This document shows positions 1 to 7,762 of a DNA stretch of 23,377 bases, in pieces. Below the pieces are notes generated by a model. The model was not told where the DNA came from. It ran no database searches and saw only the letters and a program-made list of their open reading frames with translations. The number at the start of each line of letters is the position of its first letter. Positions within the stretch are counted from its first letter, which is position 1. The position numbers and the translations under genes are program-made. Source of the stretch: CAZJHD01 sp964545855 (GTDB taxonomy: Bacteria > Planctomycetota > UBA1135 > JACQFD01); the NCBI GenBank assembly GCA_964545855.1, contig CAZJHD010000068.1, forward strand, positions 1-23,377, given 5' to 3'.

Positions 1-29
1 GCGTGCGGCGCGCAAGAGAGAGGGGAGAG

Positions 30-46
30 AAAAGGGGTCTGACCCC
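30..46 (-). terminator. Hairpin plus T-tract downstream of the SGNH hydrolase gene
   Basis: Positions 34-46 form a perfect palindrome with arms GGGGTC and GACCCC around a single central base. Read on the minus strand it is followed directly by TTTT and then TCTCTCCC. It lies about 36 bases past the stop codon of the minus-strand SGNH gene, so a Rho-independent terminator is the simplest reading. From memory, similar GGGGTC-N-GACCCC palindromes also recur as dispersed REP-like elements in some genomes, so it could instead be a mobile repeat that happens to terminate. Confidence 0.5.
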
Positions 47-81
47 ATTCCCGGGTGCGCAGCTCTCGGGGGCGCAGCGTC

Positions 82-1215
82 CTACTTGCCCGCGTCCGCC
101 AGCAGCTCCGCCGCCTTCGGCGCGAGGGCCTCCGCGAGGAGGGCGTGGCCCTCCTTCCAGACGTGGTAGTCGGAGGCGTAGAGGTACCGGTCCTTCGTCG
201 GGAGGAAGAACGGCAGCAGATCGACGTGCGGCGTCCCCAGGTCGGCGAGGATGCGCCCCATGCTGCGATGGATGCGCGCGTTCACGCCGGAGTCGACGGC
301 GGCGGCCGCGCCCGCGCCGAGGGCGCGCACGGTGCCCGGGTAGACGAGGTCGTAGCTCGGCAGGAGCGCCACGAGGAGACGCCCCTCCGTGCGCCGGGCC
401 TCCGCGTCGAGGAGCTCGAAGCATCGCTTCGCCTTGGCGAGCACGGCGTCGAACCGCTCCGGATGCGACGCGAAGTAGGACGCCTGGTTCAGACCCTGGT
501 TCACGAGGTCGGCGTGGCGTTTCGGCAGGTCGAGCGCGTCGATGCGCACCATCGTCTCGCGCGCATCGGAGGGAGCTCCGGCCTCCGCTTCGCGCATCGC
601 GTCGTCGAGGTGGGGCCGCCCGCGGTCCTCCAGCTCGTAGACGTCGTTCCCGAGGAAGACCACGGCCACGACGAGCCGCGGGCGCACCACGTCGGAGAGC
701 GTCCGCGCGCGCAGGACGTACTGGTACAGCGAGTAGTAGCCCGAGGCCGCGTTCGCGACGGTCGCCCGCTCGAGACCCGGCCGCGTGCGCAGCGCGGCCT
801 GCAGCAGCGCGGAGGCGTTCTCGTCGTTTCCGACCACGCCCAGCATGTGGCTGTCGCCGAGGAACAGCGCCGAGGGCTCACCGATCGCGCCGCGGTCGTG
901 GCTCGGCTGAATGAAGCCGCGCGCGTCGTGGTGGCGTTCCATGCGCGCGGACCGCTCCCCGTCGATCGACTTGATCCAGAAGTCGACCGTGAGATCGGGC
1001 TTCGGCCGCCAGCCGACGACGGGATCCTCGACGTACTGCGCGTCGCGCACCCAGACGGGCTCCGTCGTGCCGCGCGGCGTGGCCCGCCCGCGCTCGCGGA
1101 TCGTGTGTAGGAGCTCGTTCCCGAGCCAGAGGATCACGGCGAGGGAGAGCGCGCTCCACGCGAGCAGGAGGATCCGCCGCCTAGAAGCGCGCGGCACGGG
1201 GGAGGGCGACGGCAC
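82..1215 (-). CDS. Membrane-anchored SGNH/GDSL-type hydrolase-like protein
   Basis: About 377 residues if the GTG at 1215 is the start; a second in-frame GTG seven codons later is an alternative. A basic N-terminus (SRRR) is followed by one hydrophobic helix at residues 15-33, so the protein is probably anchored in the inner membrane with its catalytic domain outside. SGNH-family blocks are visible: GDSH at 120-123 (Ser122 as presumed nucleophile), GND at 189-191 as block III, and SDYH near 348-351, where Asp349 and His351 could complete the triad. This family includes esterases and carbohydrate O-acetyl esterases; no substrate can be assigned. The gene is divergent from the peptidase gene, and the two start codons are about 100 bases apart. 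The family call is fairly secure, the start less so. Confidence 0.75.
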   Translation of the reverse strand: MPSPSPVPRASRRRILLLAWSALSLAVILWLGNELLHTIRERGRATPRGTTEPVWVRDAQYVEDPVVGWRPKPDLTVDFWIKSIDGERSARMERHHDARGFIQPSHDRGAIGEPSALFLGDSHMLGVVGNDENASALLQAALRTRPGLERATVANAASGYYSLYQYVLRARTLSDVVRPRLVVAVVFLGNDVYELEDRGRPHLDDAMREAEAGAPSDARETMVRIDALDLPKRHADLVNQGLNQASYFASHPERFDAVLAKAKRCFELLDAEARRTEGRLLVALLPSYDLVYPGTVRALGAGAAAAVDSGVNARIHRSMGRILADLGTPHVDLLPFFLPTKDRYLYASDYHVWKEGHALLAEALAPKAAELLADAGK

Positions 1216-1317
1216 GCGGTGGTGTTCGGAGTGGAGCGTCGCCGAGCGGGGCCGGGCCCGGCGGCCTCCAGTATGCTCCGCGGCTCCGCGCCCGCTCCCC
1301 ACCGAACGGCTCGACGC

Positions 1318-3447
1318 ATGCCCCTCGATCTCTCCGGGAAGACCCGCCGGCTCCTCGCCCTCCTGCCCGTCGTCCTCGCCGTTTCCTGCGCGACGGCGCC
1401 GGCGCCCGTGCTCCCTGACTTCGCGCCGGAGCCGGGGCCGCTCACGGTGCGCGAGCTGTTGGAGCTCCCTTCCGTCGGCGGGCCGCAGCTCTCGCCGGAC
1501 GGGACGACGGTCGTCTTCGTCGTCCACGAGCCGACGATCGACCCGAAGGGCGAAGCCCGCTCGACGGCGTGGCTCGTCGCGTCCGACGGCGCGGGAGAGC
1601 CCCGCGCCGTCGTGAACGTGCCGCCGGGGGCCGGCGGGTTCTCCTGGATGCCCGACGGACGCGCGCTCCTCTGCGTCGCGGCCTCCGGTGGGATCTCCCA
1701 GGCCTGGATCGTCCCGCTCGACGGCGGTGAGGCGCGCCGCGTCACCGACGCGCCGAAGAGCATCGCGGGGCCCGTCGTCTCGCCCGACGGAGAGTGGATC
1801 GCCTACGCCTCCGACGTGGAGGTCCTGCCGAGGGCGGCCGACGCCATGCCGGCGAAGGTGATCGACGATCTCCTCTTCCGGCACTGGGACGAGTGGCGGC
1901 ACGGCCTGCGAACGCACACGTTCCTCCAGCGCATCGGCGGCGGCCCCGCCGTCGACGTCTCGCCCGGCATGGCGGACGCTCCCGCCTTCTCGCTCGCGGG
2001 CACGACCGAGTACGCCTTCTCCCGCGACTCCAGGACGCTCTTCTTCTCGCGCGGCGCCGAGACCGATCGCGCGACGTCGACCGACTCGAATCTCTACTCC
2101 GTCCCCGTCGACGGATCGGAGCCGCCGAAGCGCCTCACGCCGGGTGCCGCCTGGGACGGAACGCCGGTCCCGTCGCCCGACGGGAAGCTCCTCGCCTTCC
2201 GCTCCCAGGCGACGCCGGGCTTCGAGTCGGATCGCTATCGGCTCCTCGTGATGGACCTCGCGACGGGCGCCGTGCGCGAGTCCGGCGCCGACATGGACCG
2301 TTCCGCGGACGAGATCGCCTGGGCGCCCGACTCCCAGTCCCTCTGGGTCGTGACGGAGGACGAGGGGTCGCACGCGCTCTGGCAGGTGCCGCGCTCCGGC
2401 GCGAGCCGCAAGCTCTTCCGCGCGAACTTCGGCGGGCTCTCGCTCGCGCCGGACGGCTCCTTCGCGATCGGACGCGTCTCCTCCTACGTGCGCGCGCCCG
2501 AGGTGGTCCGCTGCGAGCTGGGGAGCGGCGTCGCCGACGGCGATCGATGGCGCGCCGTCACGCGCGTGAACGACCGTTTCTTCGCGTCGAAGTCCCTCGC
2601 GACGGCCGAGTCCGTCCGGATCCCCGCGTCGTCGAAGGGCGCCGGCGCGAAGGACGGGACGGTCCAGGCGTGGCTGCTGAAGCCGCCGGGGTTCCAGGCC
2701 GGCAAGCGCTACCCGATGGTGCTCTTCGTCCACGGCGGGCCGCAGGGCGCGTGGACCGAGACCTTCAGCTCCTCCATGTGGAACCCGCAGATCTACGCGG
2801 CGCGCGGATGGATCGTGCTCGCGCTGAATCCCCATGGCTCCACGGGATTCGGTCAGGAGTTCACGAACCAGATCTCCGGCGACTGGGGCGGCGCCGTCTT
2901 CGAGGACTGCATGAACGCCTGCGACTGGGCGGTCCAGCAGGGGCTCGCGGACGAAGAGCGCCTCGTCGCCATGGGCGGCTCCTTCGGCGGCTACATGATG
3001 AACTGGTTCCTCGGGCACACGACGCGCTTCAAGGCGCTCGTCTCGCACGCGGGGCTCTTCGATCTGGAGTCGTTCTACGGAGTGACCGAGGAACTCTGGT
3101 TCCCCGAGTGGGACTTGAAGGGGCGGCCCTGGGACTCGGAGCTCTACCGCGAGTTCTCGCCGAACCGCTTCGTGGAGAAGTTCGAGACGCCCACCCTCGT
3201 GACGCACGGCGAGCTCGACTACCGCGTTCCGATCGGCGAGGGGATCGCTCTCTTCCAGACGCTGCAGCGCCACGACGTGCCTTCGCGCTTCGTCTACTTC
3301 CCCGACGAGGGCCACTGGCTCCGCAAGGCGCGCAACCGCGAGATCTTCGTGTCGGAAACGATCGCCTGGTTCGAGCGCTGGCTCGGAGCGCCGGCCAGCG
3401 GGCCTCGCCCTCGGCGAAGCATCGGTTCCCCGGGTGGTCGTCCCTGA
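1318..3447 (+). CDS. S9-family prolyl oligopeptidase / dipeptidyl aminopeptidase-like lipoprotein
   Basis: 709 residues from the ATG at 1318. That start was chosen over two upstream ATGs because it opens directly into a signal sequence ending in LAVSC, with Cys24 as a plausible lipidation site. The N-terminal part (about 40-430) has repeated SPDG-type segments typical of the beta-propeller (PD40/WD40-like) of the S9 family. The C-terminal alpha/beta-hydrolase domain carries GGSFGGY with nucleophile Ser555, Asp634 in GELDYRVP and His666 in DEGHW, so the full catalytic triad is present. Members cleave short peptides, often after proline, with the propeller limiting substrate size. Location is expected to be periplasmic, attached to a membrane. 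It stands alone between a divergent gene and a secreted-protein gene with its own GGAG ribosome site. Confidence 0.92.
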   Translation: MPLDLSGKTRRLLALLPVVLAVSCATAPAPVLPDFAPEPGPLTVRELLELPSVGGPQLSPDGTTVVFVVHEPTIDPKGEARSTAWLVASDGAGEPRAVVNVPPGAGGFSWMPDGRALLCVAASGGISQAWIVPLDGGEARRVTDAPKSIAGPVVSPDGEWIAYASDVEVLPRAADAMPAKVIDDLLFRHWDEWRHGLRTHTFLQRIGGGPAVDVSPGMADAPAFSLAGTTEYAFSRDSRTLFFSRGAETDRATSTDSNLYSVPVDGSEPPKRLTPGAAWDGTPVPSPDGKLLAFRSQATPGFESDRYRLLVMDLATGAVRESGADMDRSADEIAWAPDSQSLWVVTEDEGSHALWQVPRSGASRKLFRANFGGLSLAPDGSFAIGRVSSYVRAPEVVRCELGSGVADGDRWRAVTRVNDRFFASKSLATAESVRIPASSKGAGAKDGTVQAWLLKPPGFQAGKRYPMVLFVHGGPQGAWTETFSSSMWNPQIYAARGWIVLALNPHGSTGFGQEFTNQISGDWGGAVFEDCMNACDWAVQQGLADEERLVAMGGSFGGYMMNWFLGHTTRFKALVSHAGLFDLESFYGVTEELWFPEWDLKGRPWDSELYREFSPNRFVEKFETPTLVTHGELDYRVPIGEGIALFQTLQRHDVPSRFVYFPDEGHWLRKARNREIFVSETIAWFERWLGAPASGPRPRRSIGSPGGRP

Positions 3448-3480
3448 AACGGAACGGCGTGTCCGGGGGTGAAGAGGAGA

Positions 3481-3510
3481 GCGCCCCTCCAAGCTCTCCC
3501 GGCGGGGCGC
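3481..3510 (+). other. Inverted repeat between the peptidase and secreted-protein genes
   Basis: GCGCCCC at 3481-3487 pairs with GGGGCGC at 3504-3510 around a 16-base loop. It sits 33 bases past the peptidase stop and 17 bases before the next ATG. There is no T-tract, so it is either a weak terminator or a leader hairpin of the downstream gene. Confidence 0.3.
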
Positions 3511-3527
3511 ACCACGGAGCTCTCCCC

Positions 3528-4982
3528 ATGCGCCACGCCCTCCCGCGTTCCTCGTTCCGTCCGCTCGCCCTGCTCGGCGCCCTCCTCGCGACCTCGGGCG
3601 TCGCGCCGGCACAGAGCTTCTCGCCAGGCGATCTCTACGGCCGCGTCGGGATCGGGAGCGGGGATGCGATCGTGCGGATCGATCGGCCGACGGGAACGGT
3701 CACGTCGATCGCGTCCCTCTCCTTCAGCGATACGAACGGGAACCTCGCCTACTGCCCCAAGCGCCAGAGGCTCGTCACGATCCACAGGCCCAACGCGAGC
3801 ACCCCGTTCGGGCTCTACGCAGTCGATTCGCTCGGCGCTCTGAGCCTGCTCGCGACGACAGGTCTCCCGGCCGGCGCCCTCGCCCCCGTGGGAGACGGCC
3901 GTGTTTACTTCCTTGCGCCGAGTCAGCCCGCGACGCCCATTCGCTACCTGACGGCGAGCAACTCGCTCCAGACGCTGCTCGACGGCTCGACGGGGCTCCC
4001 CTTCGTTCCGACGCACCCCTTCGCGACCAACACCGAGGGCCTCACCTACGATCCGATCACCAACGCGCTCTTCTTCGCGACGCGGGGGAACGTCAACACC
4101 GGATGCTCGGGAGGATCCACACGGCTGACGGTCCGTCGAGTGCAGCTCTCGGCGGACGGGAGCCAGACCGTCGGCGCCGTCCAGTGTGTCGACTTGTTCG
4201 ACGGCTCTCCGTTCAACGGTGCGATCGACCCCCGGCAATGGGATCGGCTCCCCGACGGGCGTCTGCTCCTCGTCACGAGCTGCTACACGACGAACCCGCT
4301 CCAACCCTCGCTGATCTGGATCGACCCGGTGACGCTCGCGAACGGCGTCCACGCGTCGCCGAACTACGCGACCATCCTCGGGCAGAGCGCAGGCATCTGG
4401 TCGAGCCTCGAGCAGCGCGTGCTCGTCCTCGACACGTCGGCGGACTCCCTGCGCTCCTACGCGTCCGGCACGACCGGCGCCGGATCACCGGTCGTCTCGC
4501 TGAGCGCGAACCTCGTCGGGATCGCCGATTCGCTCGTCGAGATCCCCGTGACGGGCCCCGACTGCCCGAACGCACTCGTGACGTTCGGAAGCGGGACGCC
4601 CGGCTGCTCCGGCACGCAGAGTGTGAGCGCGAACGGCTGCCCGAAGCTCGATACGCCGGGATTCCAGCTCCATTGCGACAGCGCCCCGCCCTCGTCGCTC
4701 GGGCTCGGCATCGTCACCGACGTGCCCGACCTGCTCGGCTCCGACCCGTTCGCGATCGGGATCCTGCTCCATGCGGGCTTCGCCGGCGCGACGGAGGTCA
4801 TTCCGCTCGACTTCGTGAGCGATGCAGCGGGGTTCGGCAGCGCCCCCGCTCCCATCCCCGCGACGCCGATCCTGGCGGGAAAGTCCTACTTCGCGATCGC
4901 CATCTGGGCCTGGAGCAGCTGCTCGCTGCCTCCCTACGGCCTGAGTTCGTCCCGCGGGCTGGGCATCACGATCCAGCCGTAG
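3528..4982 (+). CDS. Secreted protein with propeller-like N-terminal region and Cys-rich C-terminal domain
   Basis: 484 residues. The ATG at 3528 has GGAG at 3516-3519 in front and opens into a clear signal peptide (hydrophobic LALLGALLATSG, likely cleavage after APA). Residues about 30-340 contain repeated short motifs of the type DRPTGTV, DPITNALFF and WIDPVTLA, suggestive of a beta-propeller. From about residue 343 a separate domain of about 140 residues begins, with cysteines in DCPNA, PGCSG, NGCPKL, LHCDS and SSCSLP. It ends in a hydrophobic beta-rich segment, probably a disulfide-stabilised beta-sandwich. I have seen similar C-terminal domains on secreted proteins of GC-rich Planctomycetota, where a role in surface display or sorting is possible but unproven. 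No catalytic motif is recognisable. Confidence 0.8.
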   Translation: MRHALPRSSFRPLALLGALLATSGVAPAQSFSPGDLYGRVGIGSGDAIVRIDRPTGTVTSIASLSFSDTNGNLAYCPKRQRLVTIHRPNASTPFGLYAVDSLGALSLLATTGLPAGALAPVGDGRVYFLAPSQPATPIRYLTASNSLQTLLDGSTGLPFVPTHPFATNTEGLTYDPITNALFFATRGNVNTGCSGGSTRLTVRRVQLSADGSQTVGAVQCVDLFDGSPFNGAIDPRQWDRLPDGRLLLVTSCYTTNPLQPSLIWIDPVTLANGVHASPNYATILGQSAGIWSSLEQRVLVLDTSADSLRSYASGTTGAGSPVVSLSANLVGIADSLVEIPVTGPDCPNALVTFGSGTPGCSGTQSVSANGCPKLDTPGFQLHCDSAPPSSLGLGIVTDVPDLLGSDPFAIGILLHAGFAGATEVIPLDFVSDAAGFGSAPAPIPATPILAGKSYFAIAIWAWSSCSLPPYGLSSSRGLGITIQP

Positions 4983-5068
4983 ATCCCCGCCGCCCGCGAG
5001 CCCCGACCGAGAGCGGGTCGGGCGCTCGCCCGTACGATGCCGCCATTCGGGCGTCCGCCTGCTCCTCC

Positions 5069-5545
5069 ATGCGCGACATGCAGTCCCCCCGGCCCGACTT
5101 CGTCGGCGTCTTCGGATGGCTCGAGGAGGAGGGGCGCGTGCTGCTCGTCGCGACGGAGCGCGATCTCGGCGCGGCGGGGCGCGTGCTCTGCTGGGAGTTG
5201 CCGGGCGGGAAGAAGGAGCCCGGCGAGAGCGACGATGCGGCGCTGCGGCGCGAGATGCGCGAGGAGACGGGTCTCGGCGTCGAGGTCGGCGCTCTCCTCT
5301 TCCGCTTCCACGGCGAGCGCTTCACCGCGGGCCGCCGCCGCTACGGATGGGAAGGTCGCTTCTTCGCGCTCCAGCGCACGGACGGCGAGCCGGCGCCCGG
5401 CGGCGACGAGACGATCGACGTCCGCTGGGCCGCGATCACGGAGCTGCCGTCGATCCTGACGGCGCCCTATCACCAGCCGATCGTCCGCTGGCTCGCGCGC
5501 GGCCGAGCGTCGGGCGAGGAGACGTTTCGCTGGGACGACGCGTGA
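5069..5545 (+). CDS. Nudix hydrolase
   Basis: 158 residues from the ATG at 5069; an ATG three codons later is equally possible and neither has an obvious ribosome site. The Nudix box is perfect: G47-x5-E53-x7-R61-E62-M-x-E65-E66-x-G68-L69, whose glutamates bind the catalytic Mg2+. Nudix enzymes split a nucleoside diphosphate linked to another group, for example oxidised dNTPs, ADP-ribose or NADH. The small size and WELPGG lead-in fit a MutT-like or nucleotide-pool clean-up enzyme, but substrate specificity cannot be read from sequence. The gene is convergent with the lipoprotein gene at 5580, 34 bases away. Confidence 0.88.
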   Translation: MRDMQSPRPDFVGVFGWLEEEGRVLLVATERDLGAAGRVLCWELPGGKKEPGESDDAALRREMREETGLGVEVGALLFRFHGERFTAGRRRYGWEGRFFALQRTDGEPAPGGDETIDVRWAAITELPSILTAPYHQPIVRWLARGRASGEETFRWDDA

Positions 5546-5550
5546 AGCGT

Positions 5551-5570
5551 CGCGCGCGGCGATGCGCGCG
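5551..5570. terminator. GC-rich hairpin between convergent genes
   Basis: CGCGCGC (5551-5557) and GCGCGCG (5564-5570) can pair around a six-base loop in the 34-base gap between the convergent Nudix and lipoprotein genes. It could stop transcription from either side. There is no T-tract, and alternating CG runs pair easily by chance in this genome, so support is modest. Confidence 0.35.
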
Positions 5571-5579
5571 CGGCGGCCC

Positions 5580-6662
5580 CTACTCCAGGAGCTCCGCCAC
5601 CTTCGCCAGCGCGACCTCGAGCGAGTCGCGCAGGACCCGGACGCGGCCTTCGCGGTCGAGGACGATCGACCGCGGCTTCTCGGTCACGGCGTAGATCTGC
5701 GCGAGGTCTCCCTGGAAACCCTTGCCGTCCCACGCGTGGCGCCACGGCATCTCGAAGGCCTTCGTGAAGGCGCGGAGCCCCTCGAGGCCCGGTCCCGCGG
5801 GCTCGCGTCCTCCCGGGACGCTCCGGATCGTCGCGCCGTCCATGCTCACGGAGAGCACCTCGAGACCCTTCCCGTGGAGCCCGGCGTAGGCATCGCGCAG
5901 CGCGCGCACCTCCGCGATCGAAGCCGCGTCGCCGCTCGCCCAGAAATGCAGCAGCAGGACCTTCCCGCGGAAGCTCGCCGGCGTGAGCGTCTCGCCGCCG
6001 AGGTCGTGCACCTCGAAGGGGAGCGTCTCGCGGTCGACGGCGAGCCGTTCGTTCGCGTCGAGCTTGCGGAGGATCCGCTCCACTTGCGCCGCCGACGCCT
6101 CGGGCATCTCGTCGCGCGCCTTCGCGAGGAGCGGCCGCGCCTCGCTGGGATTCGCCTGCGCCAGCCAGTCCAGTGCCTGGACCCGCAGCATGAGCTTCTC
6201 GCCGTCGCGCGAGTCGCCGATCTCGTGGAGGACGTCGCGCAGGGTGATCGTCGCGTCCTGCGCGTCGCCCGAGGCGAGCGAGAGGGTCGCGCGGAAGACG
6301 CGCGCGATGAGCGCCTCGTTCGTGCCCGGATGGGCGCGCGCGAAGTCGTCGAGCGGAGTGCGGCTCTCGCGGAAGTACGTCGTGCGCGCGGCGTCGGCCT
6401 CGGGGCCCTCGCCCTTGGGCACGCCCTGCTGGATCTGCATCAGGACGCGGGCGACCGCCTGCTCGCGCGAGACCTCCGGAGTCTCGGTCGCCTGCGGACC
6501 GGGCGCCGGCGGGGCGGGGCGCGTCTCGGCGGAGGCGCCGGCCGGCGGCTCGCTCGTGGCCGGCGTGGGTCCCGCCGTTGGCTCCTTGCTCGAGGGACAA
6601 GCGAGGAACGTCGTGGCGAGGGGCAGCGCACCGAGGAGCAGGACTCGGAATCGGCGGTTCAT
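5580..6662 (-). CDS. Lipoprotein with degenerate TlpA/thioredoxin-like domain
   Basis: 360 residues. A signal sequence ends at FLAC with Cys22 as likely lipidation site (Phe at -3 is unusual), followed by a Pro/Ala/Thr-rich linker to about residue 62. Residues about 65-205 are alpha-helical and may hold TPR-like repeats. From about 210 a TlpA/AhpC-type thioredoxin fold begins (DLGGETLTPASFRGKVLLLHFWA), with the expected EKPRSIVLD segment containing the cis-Pro near the C-terminus. Where redox-active members have WCGPC, this protein reads GDAAS (residues 244-248), so both active-site cysteines are absent. Disulfide exchange is therefore not expected; a binding, scaffold or peroxiredoxin-derived role is more likely. 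The gene is divergent from the unknown gene at 6841 and convergent with the Nudix gene. Confidence 0.82.
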   Translation of the reverse strand: MNRRFRVLLLGALPLATTFLACPSSKEPTAGPTPATSEPPAGASAETRPAPPAPGPQATETPEVSREQAVARVLMQIQQGVPKGEGPEADAARTTYFRESRTPLDDFARAHPGTNEALIARVFRATLSLASGDAQDATITLRDVLHEIGDSRDGEKLMLRVQALDWLAQANPSEARPLLAKARDEMPEASAAQVERILRKLDANERLAVDRETLPFEVHDLGGETLTPASFRGKVLLLHFWASGDAASIAEVRALRDAYAGLHGKGLEVLSVSMDGATIRSVPGGREPAGPGLEGLRAFTKAFEMPWRHAWDGKGFQGDLAQIYAVTEKPRSIVLDREGRVRVLRDSLEVALAKVAELLE

Positions 6663-6840
6663 GGACCGCTGAGGATGCCATCCGGGGCGGTCGTCGGGAA
6701 AACCGCAACTGCCGAGATGCGAGTCGCGTCCGAGGCCCGCCGCGCCGCCGCGGCGCGACTCCGCCCGGGAATGCCCCCGAGTCCGGGCTCGTCGCAGGGC
6801 GCCTCGCGCTCTCCCCGCATCCCGGGCCGAACCACGACGC
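6663..6840. other. Divergent intergenic region with an inverted repeat
   Basis: 178 bases separate the start of the minus-strand lipoprotein gene from the plus-strand gene at 6841, so promoters for both should lie here. GAGTCGCG at 6721-6728 and CGCGACTC at 6754-6761 form an 8-bp inverted repeat with a very GC-rich 25-base loop. A shorter repeat (GCGGT/ACCGC) lies next to the lipoprotein start. I see no convincing -10/-35 pair and no gene. Confidence 0.35.
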
Positions 6841-7731
6841 ATGCGGACCAAGTCCCGCCCCGCCCCGCATCCCGCACTCCCGATCGGCTGGTTCCTGCGG
6901 GTCGTCGTCCTCTCCCTGGCGGGAATGGCGCTCGCGCGGTTGGCCCAGGGACAGAGCGTCCAGAAGGAAGGCGGCGCCCCCGCGGTCGATCGGACCGAGG
7001 CGCGCCACGAGTCTCGGGCGCGCGTCGGCCCGGAAGCGAGCGTCCGGGAGAGCCTCGCCGCCTGGATCGGTCACTGCGTGGCGGCGGCGGGCGTGGAGGC
7101 CGTCTTCGTGGTGCCGTGCGAGCCTTCGCGCGTCCCCGGCGGGGAGGCCGCGGCGGCCTTCGCGATCGTCCCGGCCGGCGGTGCCTGGGTGGAGTGGCGC
7201 AGGCTCCTCGCGCTCTGGCGCTTCCTCGAGCTCTCGGGTGCTGGCCTCGTCTTCACGGAGATCGCGGCGGGTTCGCTCGCCGCGAGCTCCGACCGGCTCG
7301 ACCCCGAGGGTGCGGGCCTCTGGCAGTTCTTCGCGACGCTCGCCGTCGCCTCCGCGAATCCCGACGCGGCATCGGCCGCCACGCCGGTTCCTTCCGCGCT
7401 CGCTGGTCTCCTCCGCGTGCTCGAGCGTTCCTCCGCCGTGCCGGGCCCCGTCGCCGTGGAGACGATCGCCCTCGACGCGCGCCTCGTCGCGCCCTCGCGG
7501 CTCGACCGGGCGAACGTCGAGGTGAGGCTGCTGCTCCTCCTCTCCGGGCGGCAGGAGCACGCGGAGGAATACCTCGCGTCGCTCGCGCGCGCCCTGGGAC
7601 GCACGGAGGGGCGCGTCCGCGCGATCGTGGCCGAGCCCTTCGCGGTGCGCCGTGACGCCTGGATCGTGGAGGTCGACGTGGCGCTCCGGCTGGACGCGCC
7701 GAGCCCCTCGCGCGCCGCGACTCCGCGCTGA
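6841..7731 (+). CDS. Unrecognised secreted or membrane-anchored protein
   Basis: 296 residues. The N-terminus (basic, then WFLRVVVLSLAGMALARLAQG) is a signal peptide or single anchor helix. The rest is Ala/Arg/Leu-rich and I do not recognise a family. The C-terminal part alternates beta-like (VEVRLLLLLSG, AWIVEVDVALRL) and helical segments (HAEEYLASLARALG), a pattern seen in small ferredoxin-like domains such as those of PilO/GspM-type secretion proteins, but this is only a resemblance of pattern. It lies 31 bases upstream of the glycosidase-like gene on the same strand, so the two may be co-transcribed. No secretion-system gene is nearby to support the PilO idea. Confidence 0.65.
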   Translation: MRTKSRPAPHPALPIGWFLRVVVLSLAGMALARLAQGQSVQKEGGAPAVDRTEARHESRARVGPEASVRESLAAWIGHCVAAAGVEAVFVVPCEPSRVPGGEAAAAFAIVPAGGAWVEWRRLLALWRFLELSGAGLVFTEIAAGSLAASSDRLDPEGAGLWQFFATLAVASANPDAASAATPVPSALAGLLRVLERSSAVPGPVAVETIALDARLVAPSRLDRANVEVRLLLLLSGRQEHAEEYLASLARALGRTEGRVRAIVAEPFAVRRDAWIVEVDVALRLDAPSPSRAATPR

Positions 7732-7762
7732 ACGCCGCCGCCGCCCGCACAATGGGCGGCCC

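Noticed and set aside
82..3612. Very long open frame on the minus strand running through the peptidase gene
   Set aside because: Only the part below about 1215 has recognisable motifs; the rest is antisense to a full S9 peptidase and is Arg/Glu-rich, the usual shadow in GC-rich DNA.
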